This document shows positions 21,421 through 34,400 of a stretch of DNA of 64,000 nucleotides, in pieces. The notes under the pieces are model-generated. The model saw nothing but the letters and a program-made list of their open reading frames with translations. It had not been told where the DNA came from and made no database searches. Both the position numbers and the translations under genes were made by a program. This DNA is from Epiperipatus broadwayi (lineage: Eukaryota > Onychophora > Udeonychophora > Euonychophora > Peripatidae). How positions within the stretch are numbered: position 1 is the stretch's first letter; each line of letters begins with the position of its first letter. The DNA is taken from the NCBI GenBank assembly GCA_028023455.1, contig JAQFVV010006208.1:10710963-10774962 (forward strand), written 5' to 3'.

Positions 21421-22060
21421 TTAATCATCATCTCTCTTTATTTCACATTTCACTTTCAATATTTCTATTCTTTCTACTATATTTTGCATACCTTCCTGCA
21501 ATTTATTTTCACTAGATTCAATAGATTTTTGGATCATTTCTTGTAAAACCGTATGTAATTTTCTTTCTATTAACTTAATTTTCTGTTGGACTTGCTCATA
21601 TATCTGACCTGCTATTAATCTCTTATATACCTTCAAATTTTTCTTTCATTTTTTGTTGCATCTCTTTAAATTCTTTTTTTTTATTTCTTGATACATTTCT
21701 TTCTCTTTTTGTTGCATATCTTCATTTTTAAATTGCATTTCTTTAAATTCTTTTTTGATGCATTTCTTTAAATTATCTTTTTTTTTATTGCATTTCTTCA
21801 AATCATGGTTGCAGCTTTTCTTGATTTCTCTGTTGTGTTTTTTCATTTCTCTGTTGCATTTCTTTCATAAATACATACAGTATTTTAATAATAAATATAT
21901 CTGGTTTCCCTTCTGAAGGTTTTTGCACTGTCTGAATTGATTTTTGTTCTTTAGCCCTGGTTCCATTGAGTGTGCTGGCTTTTGTATTGCTGATTAATCC
22001 ATATTTAATTGTGTTTTCCTCCTTCTTGTTATTGAACATATTATCATCTGTAACTGAATT
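21421..22060 (-). pseudogene. Broken coiled-coil coding sequence (possible retroelement ORF1/gag)
   Basis: The minus strand gives three abutting open pieces in different frames (21803-22039, 21646-21846, 21421-21636). All are rich in Lys, Glu, Gln and Met. They carry a degenerate internal repeat of about 7-11 residues around KEMQQ. The pattern is a long coiled coil broken by frameshifts. ORF1 or gag proteins of retroelements can look like this, but no zinc knuckle or RNA-binding domain is visible, so the identity is open. The underlying DNA is a strand-asymmetric T-rich tract. Confidence 0.4.
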
Positions 22061-22269
22061 CTCTATTGTTCTTTTTATTTTGGGTTTGCTACAAACTTAA
22101 TTTTTATCTATACTTTATTACTAAATAAAAAAAAAAACAGTTTTAACCCTTCCTATGCAATCTCGAGATATGCCTGCATTAAGTATTGTTTCTATCTAAG
22201 TGTACTGCCACTTATAAATCTTTTTTCTTCCTACTAGAATCAAACTACTGTGTAAAAGGTTTCTGAGCA

Positions 22270-22510
22270 CTGATTATATATCATTAAAGTTTGAAGATGT
22301 GTGTGTGTGTGTGATAATGATCTGCACTAACAGATGAGTGCTGGTTCAGCACAAAGTACATATGTTGGAGATCATTTATCTTTTTCACATGTAGGTGGTC
22401 ATGTGTATCAGTTGTATAAGATGAAGTGGATGGCTGTAGGAAGTTTGAAGGTCTGAGTTCAAATCCCTTCTGATTACATTTAAAGTTCAGTATAGACAAT
22501 ATACTTGATA
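22270..22510 (+). repeat. Repeat family B, decayed copy
   Basis: This is a plus-orientation unit with GATGAGTGCTGGTTCAGCAC at its ribozyme site, where stem II is the canonical GUGC/GCAC. The core has lost CTGATGA (ACAGATGA) and the G of GAAA. Downstream are CTTTTTCACATGTAGG and a box-B-like GAGTTCAAATCCC. Inactive as a ribozyme. Confidence 0.6.
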
Positions 22511-22631
22511 TTATATATATGTATATTAATATATGGAAATATCTGACATTTTCATATTAGAAAAAATACTATCATATGTTAATAGATACTAATCAATGAA
22601 AACAGTAAACTATAAATGCTTCCTGTCTCAA

Positions 22632-22965
22632 AAGGGTACCACTTTTAAACGCAATCACTTGGTGTTATATAGAGACTAAAACGGTACAGTATTTATTAAC
22701 AGTTTCATGAAAAAAGCTCACAACCTTTCACACCTTTCATAGTAATAATAGACTGCTCCACTTAACCGTTAGGTGTTATAAATTTAAATAATTACATATG
22801 TTAAACATTAATTTATAACATAGAGCTGATCAGAGTAACAGTCTGCTATTACTAAGAAATTTATGAAAGGTTTTGAGCTCTCTTTAAAACTGTAAATCTA
22901 TGGTGCTTTAATGTCTATATAACATCAAGAGATTGCATTTAGAAGTGGTACCCTTTTGAATGCAT
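22632..22965. repeat. Foldback repeat with about 140-bp arms
   Basis: AAAAGGGTACCACTTTTAAA near 22630 is matched by its inverted partner ending near 22955. The inverted similarity continues inward through GTTATATAGAGAC / GTCTATATAAC and GCTCACAACCTTTC / GAAAGGTTTTGAGC. No coding frame is present. Confidence 0.6.
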
Positions 22966-22969
22966 GAAG

Positions 22970-23995
22970 AATTTTCAGTTCAAAAATTACGTGTAAAAGA
23001 AATTTGTGAAAATAATACATTGTATATATGGAAAATAAGGCAATTGCTTCTGGACCTAAGAAATCAATGAAAATAATTAAATAAACCACATGAAAAATTT
23101 CATTAGAATGTTATATTTTTGTATGCTATCAAATTTTACTTCATACACATTGAACATAAATAAAAAATGAGTTATAGGAACATAAATTTCATTTGCAAAA
23201 TAAAAAAATTTGAAAGTGATAACTCTTTAAGATGAAACACTCATTGGTTTCTCTACACAAGTCATTGAAAACTTTAAAATTCAAAGCATATTGTCACTTC
23301 CATGTTGTAAGTAAAAAAATAAAAAATTGAAATGAAGATTATTAATGTAATTTATCAGAATTTATTACTTTTATTTCATTTAACTTATTAGTTATTTTTT
23401 TAATTTAACAAAAGCTAATAACTTAAAATATAAGTGTAAAAAAAAGTAGTAATAATAAACCGGTAAAGCTGGTTTCAAACTCATAAATCCAGTTACAAAT
23501 CATAACACATTAAAGCCAATTTAGACATTCATATTGCATGCCCCTTATAATATTATATTTGACTATATGCTTATTTTATTCATGTTCTAATGTTTAATAC
23601 CATATGTGACTTCAGAAGTTAAAATTAATCAGATGTGAGGGGCTATTCATGCCACATATTGATGGACCAAATATGACAGATATAAATACAGTATAAATTG
23701 AAGTAATTAAAAATAATTAATGTAATCCAATGCATTCATTTAATCTAATCAATACTCTAATCATGATAATCAAATAACCTAGCACTCAATGTTAAGTGTA
23801 ATCACTCCAAAATAATTTTTAATTTTTTTTTTAGATTCAATTTCAAATTAATCTTCGGGTGTCAAGCTTTAAAACAAATTAAATTGGTTAATTTAAAAAG
23901 ATAAGCTAACCATTTACCTTTGCAACTGCTATCAGTTAAATACAATGTAAAGTATTAATACATTGTACAGGCTTAAACCTGCATTTATATATGTA
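22970..23995. other. AT-rich intergenic DNA
   Basis: Nothing recognisable. Confidence 0.4.
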
Positions 23996-23999
23996 ATGT

Positions 24000-24310
24000 A
24001 TGCGGGGTTCGAACTCAGACTTTCACACGACCCACTACTCTCAGTGCCATCTCATATTGCTGACCACCTGATCACACACATGTTGAAAAGATAAATAATC
24101 ACCAATATGCGTATTTCATGCTAAACCAGCAATCATCAGTACTGATTATATATAGGTGTGAGGATAGTAATCTAGACCAACTGATGATTGCTGGTTTAGC
24201 ATGAAATACGTATATTGGTGATTATTTCTTTTCAACATGTGTGTGATCAGGTGGGTCAGCAATATAAGATGGCACTGAGAGTGGTGGGTTGTGTGAAAGT
24301 CTGAGTTCGA
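24000..24310. repeat. Repeat family B, head-to-head palindrome
   Basis: A minus-orientation copy (about 24000-24140) meets a plus-orientation copy (about 24150-24310) near 24145. Both arms keep GAGTTCGAACC-type box B motifs at their outer ends and the ribozyme region toward the centre. The left arm stops within the CTGATGA box, so only the right arm has a whole hammerhead. Confidence 0.7.
24164..24226 (+). ncRNA. Type I hammerhead ribozyme, family B
   Basis: ACCAA precedes CTGATGA (24181-24187). Stem II follows with loop TGGTTTA, then GAAA, then the palindromic stem III ATACGTAT and an AUA cleavage triplet. TTGGT pairs with ACCAA, then GATTAT pairs with GTAATC (one G-U). All core bases are present. 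The base pair closing stem II at the core is U-U here. Confidence 0.7.
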
Positions 24311-24404
24311 ACCCTGAATGTAAAGTATTGAAAATATAAAAAAATTATAGATATTAAAACTTAAGGCCATATGGATAAATATAAAGTTAAAATCCTATCA
24401 TACT

Positions 24405-24800
24405 ACAATTGCTCAGATATATATTAAGATAGCCAATCTTCATACGTTAATGTAGTGTTTATAGCTGCTTGTTATTAATTATTATTATGGTAAAATAAAT
24501 GAGTATTTTAATTTAGAGTTAATATGAGGTTTGGCTATCTTAATATATATCTGAGCACTTATTGCATATATGTGTAGAAATGATAATCTGGACCAACTGA
24601 TGATTGCTGGTTTAGCATGAAATACATATATTGGTGATTATTTATCTTTTCAACATATATGTGTTCAAGTGAAACAGTCTTATGAGATAGAGTGGTGGGT
24701 CATGTGAAAGTCTGTGCTCATATCCCTTATATATTACATATATTGATACAGGTATATAATAAGCCTCTATTTCAGTCATTTACAATTATGTTTTGTTTAT
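24405..24800. repeat. Repeat family B, inverted fragment plus full copy
   Basis: A short minus fragment (24411-24450) faces a full plus-orientation unit (about 24530-24800). The full unit runs from TTGGCTATCTTAATATATATC through the hammerhead to GATACAGGTATATAATAAGCC. It gives the clearest view of the family's roughly 260-bp unit. Confidence 0.65.
24582..24642 (+). ncRNA. Type I hammerhead ribozyme, family B
   Basis: GATAATC-TGG-ACCAA, CTGATGA, stem II with loop TGGTTTA, GAAA, stem III ATACATAT, triplet AUA, then TTGGT and GATTATT. Stem I is fully paired with TGG bulged, apart from one G-U. Stem III has drifted from the perfect palindrome by one base. Confidence 0.7.
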
Positions 24801-25094
24801 GAAAAAAACAATTTTTTTTTAAAAAATCAACTTTTAGAATCAAGATTTGTTTTTATTTATATTTTAATTGATTGTTAAAAAATTTTTAGTCTAACCTTTT
24901 TTAAATATATATATACACACACTATAACTGATAATAAAGTTATTTTTGTGATATTGCTATTGACAATTAATATATTATTATTTCATTTAAATAATATATA
25001 AATATAGAAGGACAGAAAGAGCTACATATAACATTATTTTATTTTATTAATGTGAGGGAAGCTGTTGATACATCTAGTATATATATATATATAT

Positions 25095-28000
25095 TGTACC
25101 AGTCAAGCTAGCACATTCGCGCAACAGAATCCAGAGTCCAAGCAAAGATACCAAGCCGACCAGTATGAGATGGTTAGATCTCGAGACTGACCGCACTTCA
25201 ACTCCTTCACCTGTGCTCCAAGACTCACGACCCTACGGATGACCACCTTGAAGATACATATAGATATTATTTTAACCGTGAGCCGACATAGGTCAGGGAG
25301 AAGCAATGAGACTCATCACAAAAAAATGGAATTTATCAACTATATATATTTAAAACTAATTAATGCATAGGAAATCACATATATAATATAAAGAATTTTG
25401 AATTGGATTGAAATAAATAAGATCGAGAGCAGAGTAATTTATTAAATTGTATGTTTATTTTTGCAGATTAAATTTGACGATTTTTATATATATTATTCTT
25501 GCATTTTACAATTAAAATGCGCGTAGCATCTAACATTTTTGGAGAGCGCTTTAACATTCTCTCCTTACAATTAAAATTATTTTACATTTGTTGTGCTATT
25601 TGATGAAATTAAATATTGTTTTCATCATTTGCTTTATTATCTTATTGATCAGTCACTGCATTGTAGCTATGGGGCAGATTATGCTAATCCCTCTTATTTC
25701 ATGGTTTTCAGCTAAGTAATCAGACGAAGCCTTGTTTTCACATATATGTGAAACATTTAAAGTCAAATTTATCTATAATATTATTATTTCAAACTATTGT
25801 ACATGAAACCGAAACTAGCTCTTGAATATGTCAGACAATGGCTGAAACTTAATTTAAGGGAGGAAGAGTTGACAACAAAAGAACCAATGTGCTATAGCGC
25901 TGGTAAACAGTTATAATAAAGGTTGCTCTGCGGATGGATTAATATTTAGGGTTTCGTGATCAACACCGGAGCCCTATGACCGATCACCATGCTGCTAAAG
26001 AGGGTTGGGGTAGCTAACACTATTGCCTGGAATTTGACGTCAGGTCTTATTCGTGTGCGACCCAAGGAGTGTAAGAGGGATGGCCGTTCCGAGTCCCATC
26101 TTAAAGAAAATGCAACATAACGAGAAAGTTTAAATGTATAATAAAATTATCACATCCGCCAAGCAAAAGAGTTGAAATAATTTAATATTTAGCCACGAGA
26201 ACGATAGCTAATCAGTGTAATCATTAGCGCCAACTCTAATATAGCATTTTAATAATCATATGCTATACGTGGGCGTACTTTTAAATATTCTTTGCTTTCT
26301 AGTTTCAATCTCAAATAACACATTTGATTACACGATTAATAAAAAAAAAGGGGGAAAAAGTATATTTGGAGGGCTTTTACAAAATGAAATAAATAACAAA
26401 TATACTTATTCAAGGCTTGGATATTGCTTAGTGAAAATTAAATTGAAATTTACTTTGGGTTACAACAAGATTCCCATTTTAAAATTGCCAACAAATAATT
26501 AAATAATCAAGGTCAAAATAATAATCAGCACATAGCCAATTCTTGGCAGTTATTTAAGAGGGTTTCAAAACAGTGTGCATTAAGCTACGATAAATAATTA
26601 TTAAATGAAGAGGGGTCATTCTCTCTTCTCTTTATTAATAATATTGAATGCCCGCTGTTTCGAGGCATTAGCATATAATTTATATTTTAAAATAAAGAAA
26701 AGAAATAAAGAAACCATAGTCACAACTGCAGTGAGAAAATTGAAAATAAAATTATTAAAATCATTTAGTTAGGAAACATTAGAAAGTAGGTCAGAATTAT
26801 ATAAAAAAAAAATAATTAAATTTGAGAATAAAATTTTACATTTAGCAATTTACTTGAATTCAAGATTTTAGAATTAAAATAAATTTTATAAGTCTAGACT
26901 TAAAGAAAAATTAATATATTGAACTGCAGTTAGAAATGGTGATGTTACCGGTCATCTTGTAGTACTTGATCTGGAGTTACGGGAGTCTTTGTGGCAACTT
27001 GCGGCATCATCTTCTTCCCACGGTTAGAGCGGAGATGTTATGGCGGCATACTGGTGATGGTGGTTTTTGGATGGACATAAAGGCCCGTCGCCTTCACTCT
27101 GGAGCTTAGCCAAGGCTGCCTGTTTTAGCCCGACATTTTCTCTCGAACAGATATAAAAATTATTCACTTAACTGGGTGTCAAAATGTTCACGGTTGCTTT
27201 TGGTTCAGGATACACACTGGATTCAAAAGCTTAAAGATGATCAAAGAAGGCAAAAATTCACAGATGTAGCATTCAAGCTGTAAAGATTTTCAAAGATTCA
27301 AAGCTGTCCAGGTTTCAAAGAAGTAAAGATCTAAGATGGCTCCTCCACTTTACATGGCCTTTTTTAAATGATCGCCTTATCAGCCCACACACCTTGGAAT
27401 TTCATCTCCATCAAGATTACAAAATTTTTAATTTGCTTATGAATTTAGTGGTTGACTTCAAACATGCTGACATTCCTTTTAGGTGTTATAACTTTTCTCT
27501 GATTATCAAATTTTTAATTAAATCGAATTTTAATCAGTTTAATCCGATATTAGATTTTATTTTAATTAGTCAGGAATTTTGTTCTGATTTTATAATTTAT
27601 GTGTAAAATCTTCGCTGTAAACATATTTTTAATTAGCGAGGTCTCCAAAATAATTTAGAATCAATTAGCTAGATTATTTTAAAATTGGCTTTTCTTTTTA
27701 GAAACCTAAGGCAGGTGTGGCACATACTGATACAATTGTTTACAGCAAAAACTTTACTAAACTTTTAATTCTACGAAAATACTTTCATTTTTAGAAAAAA
27801 ATCTTTTTTCTTTTTAAAAAGAAACTTGTCAGCGCATTCGCAATCAATCACCCTTTCAATGTGTTTTTACATTAAATTGGTTTATAATAAAAATGAAACT
27901 TAAAATTTAATAAATATTTTAATCACGCCACTATGCTATATATATTCAATATAGGTGGATTATATTCCCACATACGAATTTAAGTAATAAATTAATAAAT

Positions 28001-28258
28001 TGACGCTACATTATTACTGAACTAAAAATAGTTTAAAAATATTACGTGATAAAATTATACGCTATAACTCTGGCAATACTATTCAATTATAGCGTTCTTT
28101 CGTATGTGCGTATATAATGCTGTTTATATAACCGTGATTGCAATTTTTAGCTTACAAATCTTAATTTAGACTTATTAAACAGGTTTGAACTTAGCACAGA
28201 CGAGTGGGTTATTAGGATGGTTGGTGAAACGGTGAGGGATTTGAAGACAACCGTTTCA
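25095..28258. mobile_element. Element H1 inside an AT microsatellite
   Basis: The block begins TGTACCAGTCAA directly after a (TA)n run. It ends CCGTTTCA directly before another AT run. H2 (30785-33578) has the matching ends TGTACCGGTCAA and CTGTTTCA. TG...CA ends would fit a long solo LTR; the TA context would also fit a TA-targeting DNA element. The interior has higher-GC patches (25860-26100, 26940-27160) and no recognisable enzyme. The open frames at 26260-26502 and 27394-27606 show no domain. Confidence 0.5.
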
Positions 28259-28309
28259 ATATATATATATAATACCAAAAACTAAATATAATAATGATTA
28301 ACAATTATA

Positions 28310-29475
28310 GTCTTTCAATCCGCAGAAGTACTTTTGGTTAATAACTTAACCCTCTTCAACTCCTCTTCAACTGCTATTTAAGTTTTTTTTATAAAAAAAA
28401 ATATCAGAAGCAAATTTCATCAACTCAAATTCCAGGATTCCCAAATTTCAAGTGTTCATGACATTCTATTAATTATATTCATTTTATTTCTATTTATGAA
28501 AATTGCTTCCTTAATTTTTCTTTTATTATGGTTTCTTTCTTCATGAGGAATCTTAACATTTTCAACATCAAATTTAAATTTATATTCACATGTAAAGGAT
28601 GTAATCACCTTCCCCCAGGCTATGACTTAAAAGCACTCTAAATGTTGAACAAAGGATCAAAAATAGAATGAATCATTTGTTCAACATTTAGAGTGCTTTT
28701 AAGTCATAGCTTGGAGAAGGATGATTTATTCTTTTTGTTTACATATCATCATCAGCCATTATCAGTCCACTGCAGGATGAAGGTCTCTCCAAGTTCAATC
28801 CATCTTCTCTGATCTTTAGCCTCTCTTCTCCATATCAACCCTGCATATTTTCTTATTTCATCCATCCATCTCATATGCAGTCTCTTTCTGGGTCTTTTAC
28901 AATCTCTTGGAATCCAGTTTAAGATTTCAATTGTTTGTCTATTATCATCTCTTCTAACAATATGCCCAGCCCAACTCCACTTCAGTCTTTTAATTTTTTT
29001 CAATGAGATCAGTAACACCTGTTTGTTCTCTTACCCATATATTGCATTTTCGATCTCTTCTTGTAACTCCCAACATGCATCTCTCCATACTTCTTTGAGT
29101 GGTCCGAAGTCTCTGTATGGCTCTTCTATTAAGTGTCCAAGTCTCAAATCCACAAGTAAGAACTGTGTATGTTTACGTATACATTGAGCTATGTTTAGTT
29201 TAAAAAAGGACATATAAATTTAACTTTGATCTTAAAAATGTTAAAATTGTTCATGAAGAGATAAACCATAATTAAAGAAAAATTAAAAAGGCAATTTTCA
29301 TAAATAGAAATAAAATGAATATAATTAATAAAAAAGCTACTAACCCTTAAAATTCAGGAATCCTGAAATTCGAGTTGATGAAATTTGCTTCTGGTGTTTT
29401 TTTTAAATTTAAATAGCAGTTGAAAATGGTTAAATAATTAACCAAATGGGGTTCTGCTGATTAAAAGGGTGCATG
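28310..29475. repeat. Large foldback element carrying an RTE insertion
   Basis: The arms at about 28316-28600 and 29190-29470 are inverted copies. They share AGAAGCAAATTTCATCAACTC or its complement, AAATTCCAGGATTCC, and TTTATTTCTATTTATGAAAA. An inner hairpin (28615-28730) with GCTATGACTTAAAAGCACTC arms lies inside, followed by a 5'-truncated RTE. No transposase is seen. Confidence 0.6.
28747..29169 (-). pseudogene. 5'-truncated RTE LINE, C-terminal part
   Basis: It encodes, on the minus strand, the RTE C-terminal tail with WSWAGHI, RPRKR and LGETFILQW motifs. It is interrupted between 28980 and 29030 by a frameshift. The 3' end is the ATCATC-type tail. An 11-bp duplication with one mismatch flanks it (TGTTTACATAT 28736-28746, TGTTTACGTAT 29170-29180). 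It has no endonuclease or RT core. Confidence 0.8.
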
Positions 29476-29479
29476 CTAA

Positions 29480-30590
29480 CTGTTTGCTGACACATGCGGA
29501 CTGATTTCTTTGGACTCAAACATTTCTTATGCCCAAACTCTCAAATCAAAATTATGAACTGTTCACATTGTCATCCACTCGAGTGCGATTATAGCATTAT
29601 GTTAAGAGGATTCAGATGTGTGCAGTTTCAGACATCGTTCACATTTATACAGGAACCTCATGCTATAGCAACCAGGTCTGCCAGTTATAGAAAATGGATG
29701 CTCAACCCATGGGAGGTGCTCATGCAGTGAGGCACAGTAGCAGCTCAATTTTCATGATAAGTAAGCACGTGGTCCTCAGCCTAATGAAAGGAAGTATACA
29801 TCCTGTTTCAATATTCAGGCGACATGGATGAACAAGGATGTGGGCTGATCAGGTAGCCTTCCACCTTAAGGATGGTAAGGTAAAACCATTTGTAATATTG
29901 TATGTTATTCCTGTGATTATTGTTACTAATGTAATAATAAAAATCTCTTAATAAAAAAAAGATGGTCTAATAGTTAATGACCATTACATTTATTATTTTT
30001 TATTGTTATTACAATATTTATTAATTAATGGACATTTTATTTATATTATATATATATTTTAAAAACTAAGATTAAAAATTTTCAATAAAATTTTAAATAT
30101 TTGCCTTACAAAGTAAAAAAAAAGCAAACATTTGCAAAAAGTAGAAGCAAATTTACTGCCATTTAGACTACAAGTGATATAATATACTGCTAAACCTAAA
30201 AAAAAAGAGAAGTGGCATAACACTTATAGAAAGGTCCTGAAACAGATGACTGTTCAATTTAACAAATAATATGAAGTTGTATTAGATTTATAATGGTAAA
30301 TAATGTTGCTTGTAGCTGTTGTGCTTAAAGCAACAACTATTTTTTGGTTTTTTTACTTCACAGTAAATAAAATATATATATTGATTTTAATTTTTAATAT
30401 TTGAATGTTTTTTGCAATTATTTCTATTTAAAATGGAAATTAAAGTTCAGTCTGCTTAATTCTTTAAAGGAAGATTGTTTACAATAGTTTTATTTATAAA
30501 GAAATTATTTTTTAAAAATCGCCTTTTATAATCAAAAGAAAAAAAAAAGTCATACATTGTTTTTAAAAAAGGAAACTTTTTTTTTTTTCA
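29480..30590. other. Intergenic DNA without a recognised gene
   Basis: The frame at 29494-29730 has several cysteines and histidines but no family I recognise. The rest is AT-rich. Confidence 0.4.
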
Positions 30591-30594
30591 TATG

Positions 30595-30705
30595 TCATAG
30601 CATCTGCCGGGACGCGAAACCACACCCGTCTGCAACCAACTACTTGCTTGCATGGCAGCTGCGATACCTCTCAGCTAACAACGCAAGACAATCAAGAGAA
30701 TCCAA
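30595..30705 (-). mobile_element. tRNA-derived SINE, family F subtype 2
   Basis: The complement reads TTGTTAGCCGAGAGGTATCGC (box A region), then GTGTGGTTTCGCGTCCCGG (box B region), then ATGCTATGACATATG and an A-rich tail (a T run on this strand at 30579-30588). It matches the second half of the dimeric SINE at 53957-54169. No clear target duplication is seen. Confidence 0.7.
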
Positions 30706-30784
30706 AATTTGTTTTTATTTCCAATTTAAATGATGACTAAAATACTTTTGTCTAAGCTTTTTTAAAACATATATATATATATAT

Positions 30785-33578
30785 TGTACCGGTCAAAAAT
30801 GTATGCCCATCCAACAAGATTTAGAATCTAAGCAAAAGTATCCCGAATCCAATCATGCCCAAGATACACAGGTCAGGAGCAATCATGAATTTGAACCTAT
30901 TTGCTCATTCCCCAAATCTATAACATTATGAACAACATCTATGTTGATACCACATAAATTCATTATATCCCATCCCGGTGCTACAACGTTTTACATGAGA
31001 ACTCAACTGGTGATGATGTTGATGAGATTGAGTGAATCTGAGATATCAAGTTAAAAGTATACATAAATATAACTATTAATGAGGAGATCCGAACAATTGA
31101 ATTAAAGTTTAAAATATAAATATTTATTTTGAACAGAATTCAAGATGAGTTTTATATATATAATCAACTCTACGCTTGTAAAACTTTATTTTTATTACAA
31201 TCATTTAAGGAACTTGTTACAATTATTTTATTTTGACAAATATTAATTTAGTATGGTGGTTACAGAAAATGGTTTTATCCGAGTGGTTTGGTGGACGCTT
31301 TATACATAAAAAAAAATATATTTATAAAGTTACAATAGAGTTTCGCTGATTAGACGATTTCAATACATAAGTTTATTTTTATTTAGATATTTGATTTATA
31401 ACAATTAAAATGAGGATACATTTTGATCAGCAGACTAAACCCTTATTTCTTTTACATTTTCAGCATTTAACGATAGAATATAATGAAAATTATAATTGTG
31501 GGGACGGCTTATTTAATAAAAAGGGGAGGGCAGCTTCATGAAAAGTTGGATTTAAACTCCAACGGAAAATATTAAAACAAGAAAAAAACACATTTATTAT
31601 CACATATCATTACAATTTATTTTGCTAAACAGGCTGGAAAACTAACTGTAAGAAATGTCAGTGCTAGCATAATATCAGCGAGAGGAAATGGCACTTTTTG
31701 GCCAGGACAAGGTCATTCTCCAATTTTCGTTAAATGTGGTACATGCCAGCTTTATGCTAAAGCGGTATAGAAAGAAAAGGTAGGTAGGAAGATTCTATGG
31801 GCTGGACCATGGTGCATCCATACATTGCTTCATCTACTCTAACCTGCATGTTCTAGAAGTAAACGTTGACTTCTATTATGAATGAGAACACTAATGACGA
31901 AGCTTTAAATCCCTGGAGTGAGGTACAGGCAATTCAAAGCAGTATGTAAATATATATTTGGGAAGAATGATGAACGATGAGGATCATAACTCCCTGGAGT
32001 GAGATACAGGTGAATCAGATTGAAGTCTTATGCGGCTTATGAATAATTGGACATATGCTAGCAACACTATCATAATATAAATTCAGTAAATTTAAATATT
32101 TAAAGAAAAGCCTTAAATGATTTAAAAAATACATAGTGATATGCTAAAATAATGACCCATGTAATCTAGTCATTGATCATAAATTAAACTATCATTAATG
32201 AAGCGTGCATTGCTCTCCCCTGTTGAATCATTATTTTAACATATAAAAAAATTAAAATTTACACACTTAAAAGTGCAAATAACAAAATATATTTAAGTCA
32301 CCAGCCTTTTTGGTGAGGATGATCAATAAGAAATTCATAAAAACTAACGGACACCAATATCCACCCCAGATTGCAAAAGTATTTATATATTTTGGATAAA
32401 CTTGCGATAAAATATTTATTTAAAATCATGTATTCATTTAAAATACAAACTCAATCTTACGAGATATTTAAAGTAAATAACAAGAACTCATTAATTCCCC
32501 CCTTCCCTTTTTAATAGAAGTTTATAAGACTAAATTTGTTTGGCATTTCCACATAAAATTAAGTGAGAAATATATAAAAATATTATTAAAATTAAATTAT
32601 AACCGCACTAAATTAGAAAAATAAGAAGCATGAGTTGGATGAATTATTATTTTGGATAGCAGAGAATTGATACAAAAAGATTATCGAGCTTTTAAAAAAT
32701 TAAACATAAAGAAAACTTTAGTTTACAAATTAAATTATAAATTAGAATAGGCCAATGTGATTATACTATCTTTGGGCTGGTTACCTCAGGATTCCATGAA
32801 GTATTGAGGGATCTTCTATGGCAGGCAGCATTCTTGAATGATAGGAGCTACATCTCAGTGGCTTAGGCCCTCAAAATTTCAACAGATGTGAAGTCACCTA
32901 GCAATGATTGACCAAACGCTGACATAATAGATTTTTAGCCCTATTTATGTCAGTTTTTAGCCCCTCAGAGAATGTTCGTTTTAATTAGATTTCCTGACTC
33001 GGATCCTTAATTTACAAGAGTCTTTACTCTATTGTCAATAGAGATGCAGTCGTGAGATAACTGTCTAAAATCAATTCAAACCTGTTTGGAAATGGATTGT
33101 TAATAGCTAACTAAAATGCATTAGCTTTGTTTTAGATTTGACTTTTTCTTCACTTTAATTTACAAATTCCTTTTTTTAAAATCATGAAACAAACTTCCCA
33201 CTCCTTTAATTATTTTAGACAGTCAACAACTGCACCCTTCCATCTTAAATTTATATGTAGTTTTATATAAAAATATATAATTACAATATTAAAATAAAAG
33301 TAAAAAAATACGATTTTTAAAAGACAAAATTATTTAGTATTTTAAATTATATATATAAGCTCCTGTAATATACATATATCTGAGTCGCATCTATAAAAGC
33401 CAATATTTAAAATAATTAAAATTTTTTATTTCAGATTTGTATTTATAAATCTCAAAGACACTTCTCAGAAATATATGTATAGTTTATATACATTTTACAA
33501 CAAAAAAAAGGAGCATGATGACATGTGGGCTGTGGTAGAACCGTGAAACTCAATCTTGAACTAAGGTCGACTGTTTCA
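30785..33578. mobile_element. Element H2 inside an AT microsatellite
   Basis: It begins TGTACCGGTCAA after (AT)n and ends GTCGACTGTTTCA before (AT)n, as in H1. The two interiors are only loosely similar. No RT, integrase or transposase motif is found. The Penelope-like element starts 16 bp beyond its right end, in the same AT run. Confidence 0.5.
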
Positions 33579-33790
33579 ATATATATATATATATCCAAAA
33601 CTGTCTAACACTATACTAGCAAAAAATAAAAATGCAAAACCATAAAACAATACAGTACTAGATTAAATTCAAAATTTTACCAAAATCCTTACACAACCAT
33701 GGTTTCATCTACTACAAATAGACCTTCTCAAGTGAAAATCAACCTAAAGAAAAACATATATATATACAAACAAACAAACCTTCCCATAAT

Positions 33791-34351
33791 TCATTTCAAA
33801 CTCCACCTTCCCTTAATATCAAAAGAAGTCTTCATAAGATTGATAGCCTCAGAATCAAGAAGTTTTATCATCAAAGTCTCCTTTATTCTTCTTTTTAACT
33901 CATTCTTTTCATAAAAAATAACCGAAGCATTGTCAAACAATATTCTATGACCTGTATTCAATTCATGAATATATAAAGCTGAGTTAAGATACCTATGTTT
34001 AACTCTACTTATATGAACCTTAACCCTATCATTAAGGCTAAATTTACTCTGGCCTACATAAAATTTACCACAACTACATGGAATTTTATAAACAATACCA
34101 GGAATAGACCTACTATCAATAGACTGCTTTGAACCATTAAGTAATGAATTCAAATCAGAACCTTTCCTCCATGCAACCTTCATTCCACCTAACAAATGAC
34201 TATTCCTATAAACCAAATTATAAATTGATGCTTTAAATGGTAAAGACATATAATCATCATCCTTACCAACAAAATTCTTATCATCCAAATCATAACTATA
34301 AACATTATTATTAAATACCACTTTTTTAATAAAATCATGACTATAACCCAA
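33791..34351 (-). CDS. GIY-YIG endonuclease domain of the Penelope element
   Basis: This 186-codon frame is the C-terminal part of the Penelope polyprotein. Residues 85-88 (GIVY) and 98-100 (YVG) give the GIY-YIG motif. R109 and H113 match the conserved Arg and His, and acidic residues near 148-151 could supply the metal-binding Glu. A CxC pair (92, 94) sits between the two halves, as in animal Penelope elements. The domain nicks target DNA for reverse transcription. It is in a different frame from the RT because of an indel just upstream (about 34388-34392), so the methionine at its start is probably not a natural start. Confidence 0.85.
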   Translation of the reverse strand: MGYSHDFIKKVVFNNNVYSYDLDDKNFVGKDDDYMSLPFKASIYNLVYRNSHLLGGMKVAWRKGSDLNSLLNGSKQSIDSRSIPGIVYKIPCSCGKFYVGQSKFSLNDRVKVHISRVKHRYLNSALYIHELNTGHRILFDNASVIFYEKNELKRRIKETLMIKLLDSEAINLMKTSFDIKGRWSLK

Positions 34352-34400
34352 TTCTACATATTCAGCAGCAAATTGACTTTTTTGAATATCAGCATCATTA

